From Microbacterium foliorum (lineage in GTDB: Bacteria; Actinomycetota; Actinomycetes; Actinomycetales; Microbacteriaceae): a stretch of DNA of 64,000 bases. The stretch is from NCBI RefSeq assembly GCF_003367705.1, contig NZ_CP031425.1, forward strand, positions 3,410,001 through 3,474,000. Reading direction: 5' to 3'. The notes below the pieces were generated by a model. The model searched no databases, was not told where the DNA came from, and saw only the letters and a list, made by a program, of their open reading frames with translations. Shown here in pieces: positions 53,439 to 63,059 of this stretch. Position 1 is the stretch's first letter; every line of letters starts with the position of its first letter. Position numbers and translations under genes: made by a program.

Positions 53439-54617
53439 ATGAGCAGATGGCCCGCGGGATCCCAGTCGGGGTTGCGCGAGGCCAACACGGCGAAGATCGT
53501 CGATGCGGTCAAGCGCTTCGGCGGGCTCACCCAGGTCGAGCTCGCCGAAGCGACCAGCCTCTCGACGGCCACCGTCTCGGCCATCGTGAAGGAGCTCGGC
53601 CTCTCGGGCCTCATCGAGACGCACCCGACCTCGCGCAGCGGACGCCGTGCGCAGCTCGTGACGATCGCTCGGCGGGCGGGCCTGGTCGCCGCCGTGCAGA
53701 TCGGCAACCGCAGCATGCGCGTGCGGCTCTCCGACGTGGGACAGGACGTCCTGGCCGACCGGTCGATGCCGCTGCCGACGGACCACGCCGAAGACACGGT
53801 GCTCGATCGCATCACTCTTCTCATCATCGACATGCTCGGCATGATCGCCGCGGATGCCGACGATCTGATCGGCGTCTGCATCGCCCTGCCCGCACCGATC
53901 GACCCGGAGACGGGGCTGATCGCCTACAGCGGGGTGATGCGCCGATGGGAGACGCGGCCGGTCGCCGAGGTCGTCGAGCAGCGGATCGGCTGCCCCGTGC
54001 TCGTCGAGAAGGACGCGAACCTCGCCGCCCTCGCCGAGGCCACGCTGGGCACGGCGCGAGACGTGAAGGACAGCCTGTTCGTGCATGCTTCGTACACGGC
54101 GAGCGCCGGCGTGGTCCTGAATTCGCAGATCTACCGTGGACGCTCCGGAACGGCGGGCGAGATCGGCCATGTGCAGGTCGACCCCGCGGGATCCGTCTGC
54201 GCCTGCGGGCAGCGCGGCTGCCTCGAAACCGTGGCCGGGGCCGAAGCGGTCACCGCGCCCCTGCGCGCCACCTTCGGGCAGGTGACGTTCAAAGATGTCA
54301 TCGCCCGCGCGGCCGCGGGCGACCCCGGGTGCGCGCGGGTCGTCGCCGACGCCGCGACCGCACTCGGACGCGTCGTGGCGGCCGCCCACCAGTCGCTCGC
54401 GCCCGAGGTGATCACGGTCGGGGGCGAGCTGGTCGACGCGGGGCCCATCTTCCTGCTGCCGTTCGCCGCCGCCGTCCGCGACAACGCGCCGCAGGGGCGG
54501 ACTCCGCGGCGCGACCCTGTGCCCTCGTCGTTCGGCAGGGACGCCGTTCTCACCGGCGCGATCATCCACATCCTGCAGTCGACGGATCCGTCGCAGCTGC
54601 TCGAGGACCGCTCGTGA
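53439..54617 (+). CDS. ROK-family repressor of the sugar system
   Basis: 392 residues. N-terminal winged helix (TQVELAEATSLSTATVSAIVKELGLSGLI) and C-terminal ROK domain with the zinc cluster CACGQRGCLE. XylR/NagC-like; in the apo state it should bind operators and release them on sugar binding. Likely acts on the paired TTCGA dyads before chvE and possibly on the downstream ATPase gene, which it overlaps (GTGA). ATG at 53439. Confidence 0.88.
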   Translation: MSRWPAGSQSGLREANTAKIVDAVKRFGGLTQVELAEATSLSTATVSAIVKELGLSGLIETHPTSRSGRRAQLVTIARRAGLVAAVQIGNRSMRVRLSDVGQDVLADRSMPLPTDHAEDTVLDRITLLIIDMLGMIAADADDLIGVCIALPAPIDPETGLIAYSGVMRRWETRPVAEVVEQRIGCPVLVEKDANLAALAEATLGTARDVKDSLFVHASYTASAGVVLNSQIYRGRSGTAGEIGHVQVDPAGSVCACGQRGCLETVAGAEAVTAPLRATFGQVTFKDVIARAAAGDPGCARVVADAATALGRVVAAAHQSLAPEVITVGGELVDAGPIFLLPFAAAVRDNAPQGRTPRRDPVPSSFGRDAVLTGAIIHILQSTDPSQLLEDRS

Positions 54618-55390
54618 ACATCACCGCGGCGCAGGCGGAGCCCCTGCTCACCCTGCGCGGGATCTCGATGCGCTTCGGGGCGGTCGAGGCCCTCACCGAC
54701 GTCGACTTCACCGTGCATGCTCGTGAGGTGGTCGGCCTCATCGGAGACAACGCCGCCGGCAAGTCCACTCTGGCCAAGATCATCGCCGGGGCGTTGACGC
54801 CCACCTCGGGCGAGATCCGCATCGACGGCGAACGCGTCGACATCTCGAGGCCCGCGGAAGCCCATCGGCTCGGGATCGCCACGGTGTTCCAGGATCTCGC
54901 GGTGTGCGAGAACCTCGACGTCACGGCGAACGTCTTCCTCGGCCGCGAGCTGCGCACGCCGAGCGGGATGCTGCGCGAGGGCGAGATGGAGCAGTCGACG
55001 CGACAGGCTCTCAGCGACCTCGCCGCGAACATCCCCTCGATCCGCTCCGCTCTGAACACCCTGTCGGGCGGGCAGCGCCAGGCGGTCGCGATCGCCCGCA
55101 CGCTCATCAGTCAGCCTCGCATCGTGATCCTCGACGAGCCGACGGCGTCGCTCAGCGTCGCGCAGACCGCCGACGTCCTCACGCACATCGAGCGGCTCCG
55201 CGAGCTCGGTCTCGGCGTGGTCTTCATCAGCCACAACATCGCCGATGTGCAGGCCGTGTCGGATCGGGTCGAAGTGCTCCGTCACGGACGCAACAACGGC
55301 TCGTTCGCGAGCCAGGACGCCGCGTACTCCGACCTCATCGCGGCGATCATCGGCACCTACCGCGCCCCCTCCTCCGCGTCGTCGGGCTGA
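54614..55390 (+). CDS. Single-domain sugar ABC ATPase, FrcA-like
   Basis: 258 residues. Walker A GDNAAGKST (Ala in place of Gly in NGAGKS, as in FrcA-type proteins), signature LSGGQRQAVAIART, Walker B IVILDEPTASL, switch His ISHN. FrcA-type ATPases serve fructose/ribose importers with one-domain architecture. No own permease follows, so it may be an alternative motor for the MmsB-type permease or a remnant of a second importer. GTG start overlaps the ROK stop. Confidence 0.85.
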   Translation: MNITAAQAEPLLTLRGISMRFGAVEALTDVDFTVHAREVVGLIGDNAAGKSTLAKIIAGALTPTSGEIRIDGERVDISRPAEAHRLGIATVFQDLAVCENLDVTANVFLGRELRTPSGMLREGEMEQSTRQALSDLAANIPSIRSALNTLSGGQRQAVAIARTLISQPRIVILDEPTASLSVAQTADVLTHIERLRELGLGVVFISHNIADVQAVSDRVEVLRHGRNNGSFASQDAAYSDLIAAIIGTYRAPSSASSG

Positions 55391-55520
55391 GCCGGGCACC
55401 CGCGCGACGACGTGTTGCGGCATGTCGACGCGATTCGCTCCGCCGACACCCCCGATCGCGAAGTACGGTCGGAAGGATGCCGCAGCGGGAGGCGGCACAG
55501 AACCACCGGAGGCTCGAACG

Positions 55521-57017
55521 ATGACGACAGAGAACACAGGCGCGACCGTCGGCGTGGACGGAGCGAAGGGCGGATCCGCGGGCGGATCCACGGGCGGATC
55601 CGCGGGCGGTGACGAGCAGCACCTGAAGCGGGCGCTGAGCAACCGCCACATCCAGCTGCTCGCGATCGGCGGCGCGATCGGCACGGGCCTGTTCATGGGC
55701 AGCGGCAAGACGATCTCGGTCGCCGGACCCTCGGTGATCTTCGTCTACATGATCATCGGGTTCATGCTCTTCTTCGTCATGCGCGCGATGGGCGAGCTGC
55801 TGCTCTCCAACCTCAAGTACAAGTCGTTCAGCGACTTCGCCAGCGACCTGCTCGGTCCCTGGGCAGGGTTCTTCACCGGCTGGACGTACTGGTTCTGCTG
55901 GGTGGTGACCGGAGTCGCCGACGTGATCGCGATCGCCGGCTACTCCGACGCGCTGTTCCCCGGCATCCCGTTGTGGATTCCCGGGGTGCTCGTGGTCGTG
56001 ATCCTGCTCGCACTGAACCTGCCCACCGTCGCCGCGTTCGGCGAGATGGAGTTCTGGTTCGCCCTCATCAAGATCATCGCGATCGTCGCCCTCATCATCA
56101 CCGGTCTGGTGATGATCTTCACCGGCTTCCAGCACGACGCGGGAACCGCGAGCTTCGCCAACCTGTGGGAGCACGGCGGGATGTTCCCGCACGGCTTCCT
56201 GGGCTTCGTCGCCGGATTCCAGATCGCGGTCTTCGCGTTCGTCGGCGTGGAGCTCGTCGGCACGGCGGCGGCCGAGACCAAAGACCCCGAGCGCAATCTG
56301 CCCAAGGCGATCAACGCGATCCCGATCCGCATCCTGCTGTTCTACGTCGGCGCACTCGTGATCCTGATGGCCGTCACCCCGTGGACGGAGTACGTCGCGA
56401 ACGAGAGCCCGTTCATCGCGATGTTCGCCCTCGCGGGCCTCGGCATCGCCGCCACGGTCGTCAACCTCGTCGTGCTGACCTCGGCGATGTCCAGCGCGAA
56501 CTCCGGCATCTACTCGACCTCGCGCATGGTGTTCGGCCTCGCACAGGACGGCGATGCGCCGCGACTCTTCGGCCGCCTGTCGAGACGGCGCGTGCCGCAG
56601 AACGCCCTGTTCCTCTCGTGCATCCTGCTGCTGTCCGGCGTGGTGCTGCTGTACGCGGGCGAGGACATCGGCACCGCGTTCTCGATGGTGACCACCGTCT
56701 CGGCGGTGTGCTTCATGTTCGTGTGGACGATCTTCCTCTGCAGCTACCTGGCATACCGGCGCCGGCGTCCCGAGAAGGTCGCGACGTCGACGTTCCGGAT
56801 GCCCGGTGGCATCTTCATGGTCTACGTCGTGCTGGCGTTCTTCGTGTTCATCCTGTGGGCGCTCACGACGCAGCCCGACACGCTGACCGCGCTGCTGGTG
56901 ACGCCGATCTGGTTCGTGCTGCTGCTCGTGGCGTGGCTTTTCGTGCGCAGGTCGCAGAACCACCTGACGCGGCACGCGGCGCACATCGCGTACCTGCGCG
57001 ACGACTCCGCGGAGTAG
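55521..57017 (+). CDS. Amino-acid permease, CycA/GabP-like
   Basis: 498 residues, APC superfamily with twelve helices; LLAIGGAIGTGLFMGSGKTISVAGPS is the substrate-binding helix 1. Resembles D-Ala/D-Ser/Gly or GABA permeases. The first 30 residues are a soluble Gly/Ser/Thr tail built from a 15-base repeat (GGCGGATCCGCGGGC-like) in the DNA. ATG at 55521 with GGAGG upstream. Single gene. Confidence 0.88.
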   Translation: MTTENTGATVGVDGAKGGSAGGSTGGSAGGDEQHLKRALSNRHIQLLAIGGAIGTGLFMGSGKTISVAGPSVIFVYMIIGFMLFFVMRAMGELLLSNLKYKSFSDFASDLLGPWAGFFTGWTYWFCWVVTGVADVIAIAGYSDALFPGIPLWIPGVLVVVILLALNLPTVAAFGEMEFWFALIKIIAIVALIITGLVMIFTGFQHDAGTASFANLWEHGGMFPHGFLGFVAGFQIAVFAFVGVELVGTAAAETKDPERNLPKAINAIPIRILLFYVGALVILMAVTPWTEYVANESPFIAMFALAGLGIAATVVNLVVLTSAMSSANSGIYSTSRMVFGLAQDGDAPRLFGRLSRRRVPQNALFLSCILLLSGVVLLYAGEDIGTAFSMVTTVSAVCFMFVWTIFLCSYLAYRRRRPEKVATSTFRMPGGIFMVYVVLAFFVFILWALTTQPDTLTALLVTPIWFVLLLVAWLFVRRSQNHLTRHAAHIAYLRDDSAE

Positions 57018-57029
57018 CCGGGTTTCGCG

Positions 57030-58184
<1,155 letters not shown>

Positions 58185-58246
58185 GCAGGAGCTTGCTCTG
58201 AGCAGGCGGCGCTGAGCAGGCACCCGGGCTGGGTAGTCTGAGGCGG

Positions 58247-58900
58247 ATGACTCCGCCCCGCAGCCACCCGGCGACCATCGCCGCGCCTGTGGAGCACGAG
58301 CTGGTCATCAAGAAGTCCCGATTCATCGCGACCGTCACTCCGGTCATCTCGGTCGAGGACGCGGATGCCGTGATCGCGCGCCTCCGCAGGCAGTGGTGGG
58401 ATGCCCGGCACAACTGCACCGCGATGGTGACCGGCCTGCTCGGCGATCAGGCGCGGTCCTCCGACGACGGCGAGCCCTCGGGGACAGCCGGCGTGCCGAT
58501 GCTCGAGGTGCTGCGCCGCCGCGAGCTGACCGATGTCGTCGCGGTGGTCACCCGCTACTTCGGCGGGGTGAAGCTCGGCGCCGGCGGGTTGGTGCGGGCC
58601 TACTCCTCGGCCGTCTCCGAGGCCCTCGACCTGGCATCGCTCGTGCGCCGGCAGTCGCTCACCCGGATCACGATGGAGGTCTCGCACGCCGACGCCGGGC
58701 GCTTCGACAACCTGCTGCGCGACTGGGTGCTGCACCACGGGGCGACGCTCGGCGAACCTCGGTACGGGGCACGGGCGACGCTGGAGGCCTGGGTTCCGGC
58801 GCCCGAGCTCGACCGGCTCGCGGAGGACATCGCGGCGGCCTCCGCGGGAGCCGTCGTGCCGGTGATCGGCGGCGAGCGCATCGTCGACGTGCCCGACTGA
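58247..58900 (+). CDS. YigZ/IMPACT-family protein
   Basis: 217 residues with the UPF0029 N-terminal signature KKSRFIATVTPV, GEPSGTAGVPML and VTRYFGGVKLGAGGLVRAY, followed by a DUF1949 C-terminal domain. Linked in other bacteria to translation or proline metabolism; biochemical role not settled. Confidence 0.9.
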   Translation: MTPPRSHPATIAAPVEHELVIKKSRFIATVTPVISVEDADAVIARLRRQWWDARHNCTAMVTGLLGDQARSSDDGEPSGTAGVPMLEVLRRRELTDVVAVVTRYFGGVKLGAGGLVRAYSSAVSEALDLASLVRRQSLTRITMEVSHADAGRFDNLLRDWVLHHGATLGEPRYGARATLEAWVPAPELDRLAEDIAAASAGAVVPVIGGERIVDVPD

Positions 58901-58989
58901 TCGTGACGGATCCCGGCTGATCCCGACTGCCGGGCCGATACACAACAGCGGCCGGATATTCTGGATGCCGCGATCTCGGAAGGAGAGCG

Positions 58990-59919
58990 ATGTTCGACAG
59001 CCCGCTCTCGGCCTCCGCCTACGAGATCCTCGGTGTGGATCCGTCGGTCGACGATGTCGAACTGCGACGCGCCTACCGGCTGCGGCTGCGCGAGACGCAT
59101 CCGGACACCGGCGGCGACGCGGCCGTGTTCATCCAGGTGCAGCGCGCGTGGGAGCTCGTCGGCACCGCCGAGAGTCGCGCCGCCTACGACCGCCGCAGCG
59201 GCACGCACCCGGGCATCCCGTCGGAGCCGGAGTGGAGCGGATGGCGTCCGCACACCGCGACGCGCACCGACACCCGCCCCCGGGCGCGCTCGTACGGCCA
59301 TCCCGGCGGCTGGCGTCGCGAGCGCTACCTGTCGCTGATCCGCGAATGGGCGGGCCGCGGCGTCGAGGTGCCGGACCCCTATGACCCCGCGCTCGTGCGC
59401 TCGGCTCCGCGAGACCTGCGACGACTGCTCGCCGATGCTCTGGCCGAAGAGGCGACCGCCCGCACGGTGAGCGCCCTCGGCATGGGCTTCACCGTCTGGC
59501 ACGATGTCGCCACGGGCGCGGATGCCGACGACAAGCTCGACCACGTGGTGCTCAGCCCGTCGGGTCTGTACGGCGTGATGTCGGAGGACTTCGGCGGGGT
59601 CGTCGGCTTCCGTCGCGGCGAGATCACCGGACCGAGCCTCGGCACCCGCGCACCGGTCACCGCGGCCCTCGCCCGCATGCGCACGGTGGCCAAGGCCGCC
59701 AGGGTGAAGTTCGGCGGCGCGATCATGGTGCTCCCCGACGACGATCTCGCGCAGGCCGTCACGCCGCTCGGCAGCAGCCGCGGCATGCCGGTCGTGGTCG
59801 TGCGGCGCAGCGCGCTGTCGATGGTGCTGCGCCAGGGAGTGCCGGGCGCCCGCGCGATCGGGGGCAACGAGCTGTTCGACGTGCGCACGCGCCTGCAGCA
59901 GACCGTCACGTTCGTCTGA
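58990..59919 (+). CDS. J-domain protein with C-terminal domain of unknown role
   Basis: 309 residues. J domain in residues 9-70 with AYEILGVDPSVDDVELRRAY and the HPD tripeptide at 37-39, so it should stimulate an Hsp70. No zinc-finger or Gly/Phe-rich region. The rest (about 130-309) resembles a nuclease-related/NERD-like fold loosely (VVLSPSGLYGVMSEDFGG) but no catalytic set is visible. AAGGAG before the ATG. Confidence 0.8.
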   Translation: MFDSPLSASAYEILGVDPSVDDVELRRAYRLRLRETHPDTGGDAAVFIQVQRAWELVGTAESRAAYDRRSGTHPGIPSEPEWSGWRPHTATRTDTRPRARSYGHPGGWRRERYLSLIREWAGRGVEVPDPYDPALVRSAPRDLRRLLADALAEEATARTVSALGMGFTVWHDVATGADADDKLDHVVLSPSGLYGVMSEDFGGVVGFRRGEITGPSLGTRAPVTAALARMRTVAKAARVKFGGAIMVLPDDDLAQAVTPLGSSRGMPVVVVRRSALSMVLRQGVPGARAIGGNELFDVRTRLQQTVTFV

Positions 59920-59968
59920 GTCCCGGCGGGGCTGTCCCCCCACGACGCGTGCGGACTACGGTTGCGGT

Positions 59969-60634
59969 GTGCCTGCGCTCACCGAACACGACCCGCTGCC
60001 CGACCGCCCCGCGCCCGACAATCCCTCGGGAAAGCTCGTGCTCCTGCGCCACGGCGAGACCGAATGGTCGAAGGCCGGTCTGCACACCGGCCTCACCGAC
60101 ATCCCGCTCACCTCCCGGGGTGAGGATCTCGCTCGCGGAGCCGGAGAACTGGTCGCCGACTACGACTTCTCGCTCGTCCTGACTTCGCCGCTGCAGCGTG
60201 CCCGGCGCACCGCCGAGCTCGCGGGTCTGCACGCCGAGGTCGATCCGCTGCTGGTGGAGTGGGACTACGGCGGATACGAGGGACGCACGACGAAGGACAT
60301 CCGCGAGGAACTGGGCTACAACTGGAGCGCCTTCACGCACGGGGTGATCCGCGGCGCGACACCGGGCGAGACCGTCGAAGAGGTGGCTGCGCGGGCATCG
60401 CGGGTGCTCACGCGCATCCTTCCCGCCCTGGCCGACGGGGATGTCGCCCTTGTCGCGCACGGCCACTTCCTGCGCATCCTGACCGCCGTCTACCTTCGAC
60501 TGGCACCCCGCTTCGGAGCGCAGATCAGCCTGGACGCCGGATCCGTCTCCGTGCTGAGCTTCTATCGCGAGCAGCCGGCGATCCTGTCGTGGAACTACGG
60601 ACTCGAGCTGCCTCTCGCGCCTTCGGAGTCCTGA
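59969..60634 (+). CDS. Histidine phosphatase/phosphoglycerate mutase-like protein
   Basis: 221 residues. Catalytic LLRHGETEW with H28; SPLQRARRTAELAG, the acid E in VEWDYGGYEG and the second His in VAHGHFLRIL. Acid phosphatase-type member acting on small phosphorylated metabolites; substrate unknown. GTG start at 59969. Confidence 0.88.
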   Translation: MPALTEHDPLPDRPAPDNPSGKLVLLRHGETEWSKAGLHTGLTDIPLTSRGEDLARGAGELVADYDFSLVLTSPLQRARRTAELAGLHAEVDPLLVEWDYGGYEGRTTKDIREELGYNWSAFTHGVIRGATPGETVEEVAARASRVLTRILPALADGDVALVAHGHFLRILTAVYLRLAPRFGAQISLDAGSVSVLSFYREQPAILSWNYGLELPLAPSES

Positions 60635-60778
60635 CCACCGCGAATCGCAGCTCAGGATGCAGCCGCCGCACGGCCGCACGGCCGCCGCTCACGGGCAGCC
60701 ACCAGATCGCTCGATGTCTTGGTGGACGTTTGCGGCGCAGCCGGACATGTCAGTAAGTGAACCTGCTTGGAGGCACTC

Positions 60779-61429
60779 ATGACTGACCGCGACCCACTCG
60801 ACGACCTTCTCACCCACTCCGCTCCCGGCTCCGTGAGGAGAACGCCACGCCTGGACCGCGATCTTGCACTGCTCTCGCGTGAAGCCCGCGGCGCAGAGGC
60901 GTCACGACACCGCCCCGCACGCATCCTGGTCGGCGCCGGGCTGTCGCTCCTTCTCCTCGGGGGAGCCGGAACGGCTGTGGCTGCGACGACCTTCAACTGG
61001 TCGCCCTGGGCCCAGGACCCGGACATCGCCTACCCCTTCACTCTTCCCAGCGGAAGGGACTGCGAGGCCCGAGTGAAGATGCTCCTGGTCACCGACGCAC
61101 CCGAGACCGGTCCGATCTCGGGTGCTCCCGACGCGGCGCTGAGCGCGCACTTCCGATCGTTCGACGCGATTGCCGCTGCGGATATCGAAGGCTCGATTGC
61201 AGAGGTGCACAGGCGAGCGGGCAGCGGAATGATGGTCGCCGTGTCGCCTGAGGGCCAGCTCTCGGATGTCCGCGAGACAGCCGAAGGGCCGACCGCCGAC
61301 GACGTCTACGCGGCTGCCGCACACGACGCCCTGGGGGATGCCCTGCGGGCCGAGGCTCTTGCCTACGGGCTCGACTCCGGTCAGTGGAGTTCCGACTACG
61401 ACATCCAGTGCGAAGCGATCAGTGAATGA
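60779..61429 (+). CDS. Hypothetical single-span membrane protein, candidate anti-sigma partner
   Basis: 216 residues: about 45 cytoplasmic residues, one membrane segment (about 50-70, ILVGAGLSLLLLGGAGTAVA) and a 145-residue outer domain with two Cys. No zinc anti-sigma motif (HxxxCxxC) is seen. It overlaps the following sigma-factor gene by four bases (ATGA), the usual coupling of sigma/anti-sigma pairs but in reversed order. ATG at 60779 with GGAGG upstream. Confidence 0.6.
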   Translation: MTDRDPLDDLLTHSAPGSVRRTPRLDRDLALLSREARGAEASRHRPARILVGAGLSLLLLGGAGTAVAATTFNWSPWAQDPDIAYPFTLPSGRDCEARVKMLLVTDAPETGPISGAPDAALSAHFRSFDAIAAADIEGSIAEVHRRAGSGMMVAVSPEGQLSDVRETAEGPTADDVYAAAAHDALGDALRAEALAYGLDSGQWSSDYDIQCEAISE

Positions 61430-61932
61430 TGCGGCCGCGCGTGTCTTGGCGATCAGGCGTCGAGCACGCCATCCGGGCGAACTCGGTCGACCTGCTCTCG
61501 TACCTGAGCCGGCGTGTGGGCGTCGAAGACGCTCCTGACCTCTTGGGCGAAACCTTCGCCACCACCTGGCGCCGAGCGGGCGACGTTCCCGCCGATCCCG
61601 AACAGGCGCGAATGTGGCTTTTCGGGATCGCACGCGGAGCGCTCCAGAATCACAGAAGAGGCGAGCGTCGTCGATGGGCGCTGGCCGGACGAGTGCGCGC
61701 CAACGCCTCGCTCTGTGCCGCTCCGGCTGCTGACGAACACATCGAGGTGCGTGACGCGATCGCTCGTCTGGAGCCTGATCTCGCCGAGCTGATCCAGCTC
61801 GTGCACTGGGACGGCATGAGCATCGCGGAAGCGGCACAGATCGTGGGGATCCCCGCTTCCACGGCGAGAAGTCGCTATCAGCGCGCGAAAGAGCAGCTGC
61901 GCACGGCACTCAGCATGGCCGCGGCACCTTGA
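61426..61932 (+). CDS. ECF-type RNA polymerase sigma factor
   Basis: 168 residues. Region 2 includes DAPDLLGETFATTWRRAGDVP and MWLFGIARGALQNHRR; region 4 is AELIQLVHWDGMSIAEAAQIVGIPASTARSRYQRAKEQLR. SigE/ECF-like. The upstream, overlapping membrane protein gene is likely functionally linked. Confidence 0.87.
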   Translation: MMRPRVSWRSGVEHAIRANSVDLLSYLSRRVGVEDAPDLLGETFATTWRRAGDVPADPEQARMWLFGIARGALQNHRRGERRRWALAGRVRANASLCAAPAADEHIEVRDAIARLEPDLAELIQLVHWDGMSIAEAAQIVGIPASTARSRYQRAKEQLRTALSMAAAP

Positions 61933-61939
61933 TCGCGGC

Positions 61940-62473
61940 TCAGCCCATCCTCTGCAGCGACAGGGCATAGATCGTGGGAGCGCCCTCGAGGTCCATCACG
62001 ATCTGCATCCCGGTGGCGGTGGTGGTGACGTCGAACGCGATCGTCTCGTTGTCGCAGACGATCGGCTCGGCAGACAGCTCGTCGTCGAGCTCGCCGGCCG
62101 TCAGAGTGATGGTGCCGTCGCCCCGGCAGGCGAGCTGCGCCTGATAGGCACCGGCCTCCTGAGACTTCAGGAACGTCTTGTGGTGCGGGGAGGTGTTCTC
62201 GCTCAGCCAGCCGGAGAGGATCGGGCCGGCCCCCTCGGAATCCGCGCCGGGCACCGCCGTCTCGGCCCAGTCCTTGATCTCCTCGACGGGCATCGGCAGC
62301 AGGGCTTCGTCGGCGGCCGCCGCCTCCCCGGTGCTTGTGGGCAGCGGTGTCGACGCCGACGGGGAGGGGGACCCTGCCGGGGATCCGGTGGGTGAACCGG
62401 TGGCCTCCCCCGTGCATCCGGCGAGCGCGATGCCCGCCGCCAGGATCAGTCCGATCGTCGCCGCTCGTCTCAT
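61940..62473 (-). CDS. Hypothetical lipoprotein
   Basis: 177 residues with a lipoprotein signal (MRRAATIGLILAAGIALAGC) and a Ser/Pro/Thr linker, then a compact domain with two Cys (LACRG and IVCDN) that may form a disulfide. No family recognised. ATG at 62473 chosen because GGAG lies eight bases upstream. Convergent with the sigma-factor gene. Confidence 0.7.
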   Translation of the reverse strand: MRRAATIGLILAAGIALAGCTGEATGSPTGSPAGSPSPSASTPLPTSTGEAAAADEALLPMPVEEIKDWAETAVPGADSEGAGPILSGWLSENTSPHHKTFLKSQEAGAYQAQLACRGDGTITLTAGELDDELSAEPIVCDNETIAFDVTTTATGMQIVMDLEGAPTIYALSLQRMG

Positions 62474-62536
62474 AGCCATCACTCCACGCTACGCATCTGC
62501 ACGATGTGCGCAACCGCCGATGCCGACACGCCGGTC

Positions 62537-62566
62537 TTTTGAACAACTCAAAACAACAGGTACAGT
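62537..62566 (+). promoter_or_regulatory. Fur-family box and promoter of the regulator-catalase operon
   Basis: TTTTGA-ACAAC-TCAAAA is a perfect 6-bp dyad (62537-62553). TTGAAC (62539) and TACAGT (62561), 16 bases apart, look like -35 and -10 elements, so the dyad covers the promoter. Autorepression by the following FurA/PerR-type protein is inferred. Confidence 0.65.
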
Positions 62567-62572
62567 CGAGGC

Positions 62573-62992
62573 ATGGACACCGAACTCGACTCCGCGCTCC
62601 GCGACGCGGGACTGCGGGCGACCGCGGGCCGGGTCGCCGTGCTCGAGGCGATGGAATCCATGGCCCACACGGATGCGGAGCGGGTCTACCGTTCCGTGTC
62701 GGCGGTGCTCCCGACGACGTCGATCCAGTCGGTGCACAACATCCTCGCGGACCTGACGGCGGCGGGCCTGCTCCGTCGGATCGAACCGGCAGGTTCCGCA
62801 GCGCTCTACGAACGGCGCATCGGCGACAACCACCACCACGTCGTCTGCACCCGGTGCGGTGCGGTCGGCGATGTGGACTGCGTCGTCGGCGATGCGCCGT
62901 GTCTCACCCCGTCTTCGGCGGGGGGATTCACCGTCCGAACAGCCGAAGTCACCTTCTGGGGCCTGTGCCCCAGTTGCCAGAACGCCGCATAG
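62573..62992 (+). CDS. furA: Fur-family peroxide/iron regulator in front of catalase
   Basis: 139 residues. Winged helix [16 protein letters not shown] and [17 protein letters not shown]; metal sites [12 protein letters not shown] (C92, C95) and LCPSCQ (C132, C135). FurA/CatR type, which represses the catalase gene next to it until peroxide oxidises the metal site. ATG at 62573, seven bases after the -10, so the leader is very short or absent. Confidence 0.87.
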   Translation: MDTELDSALRDAGLRATAGRVAVLEAMESMAHTDAERVYRSVSAVLPTTSIQSVHNILADLTAAGLLRRIEPAGSAALYERRIGDNHHHVVCTRCGAVGDVDCVVGDAPCLTPSSAGGFTVRTAEVTFWGLCPSCQNAA

Positions 62993-63059
62993 GCGTGAAC
63001 ACCGAGAGCACCCGGACCCACGGATGCCCTCGTCTCGCCTCGCGCAGAAGGAGAAGCAC

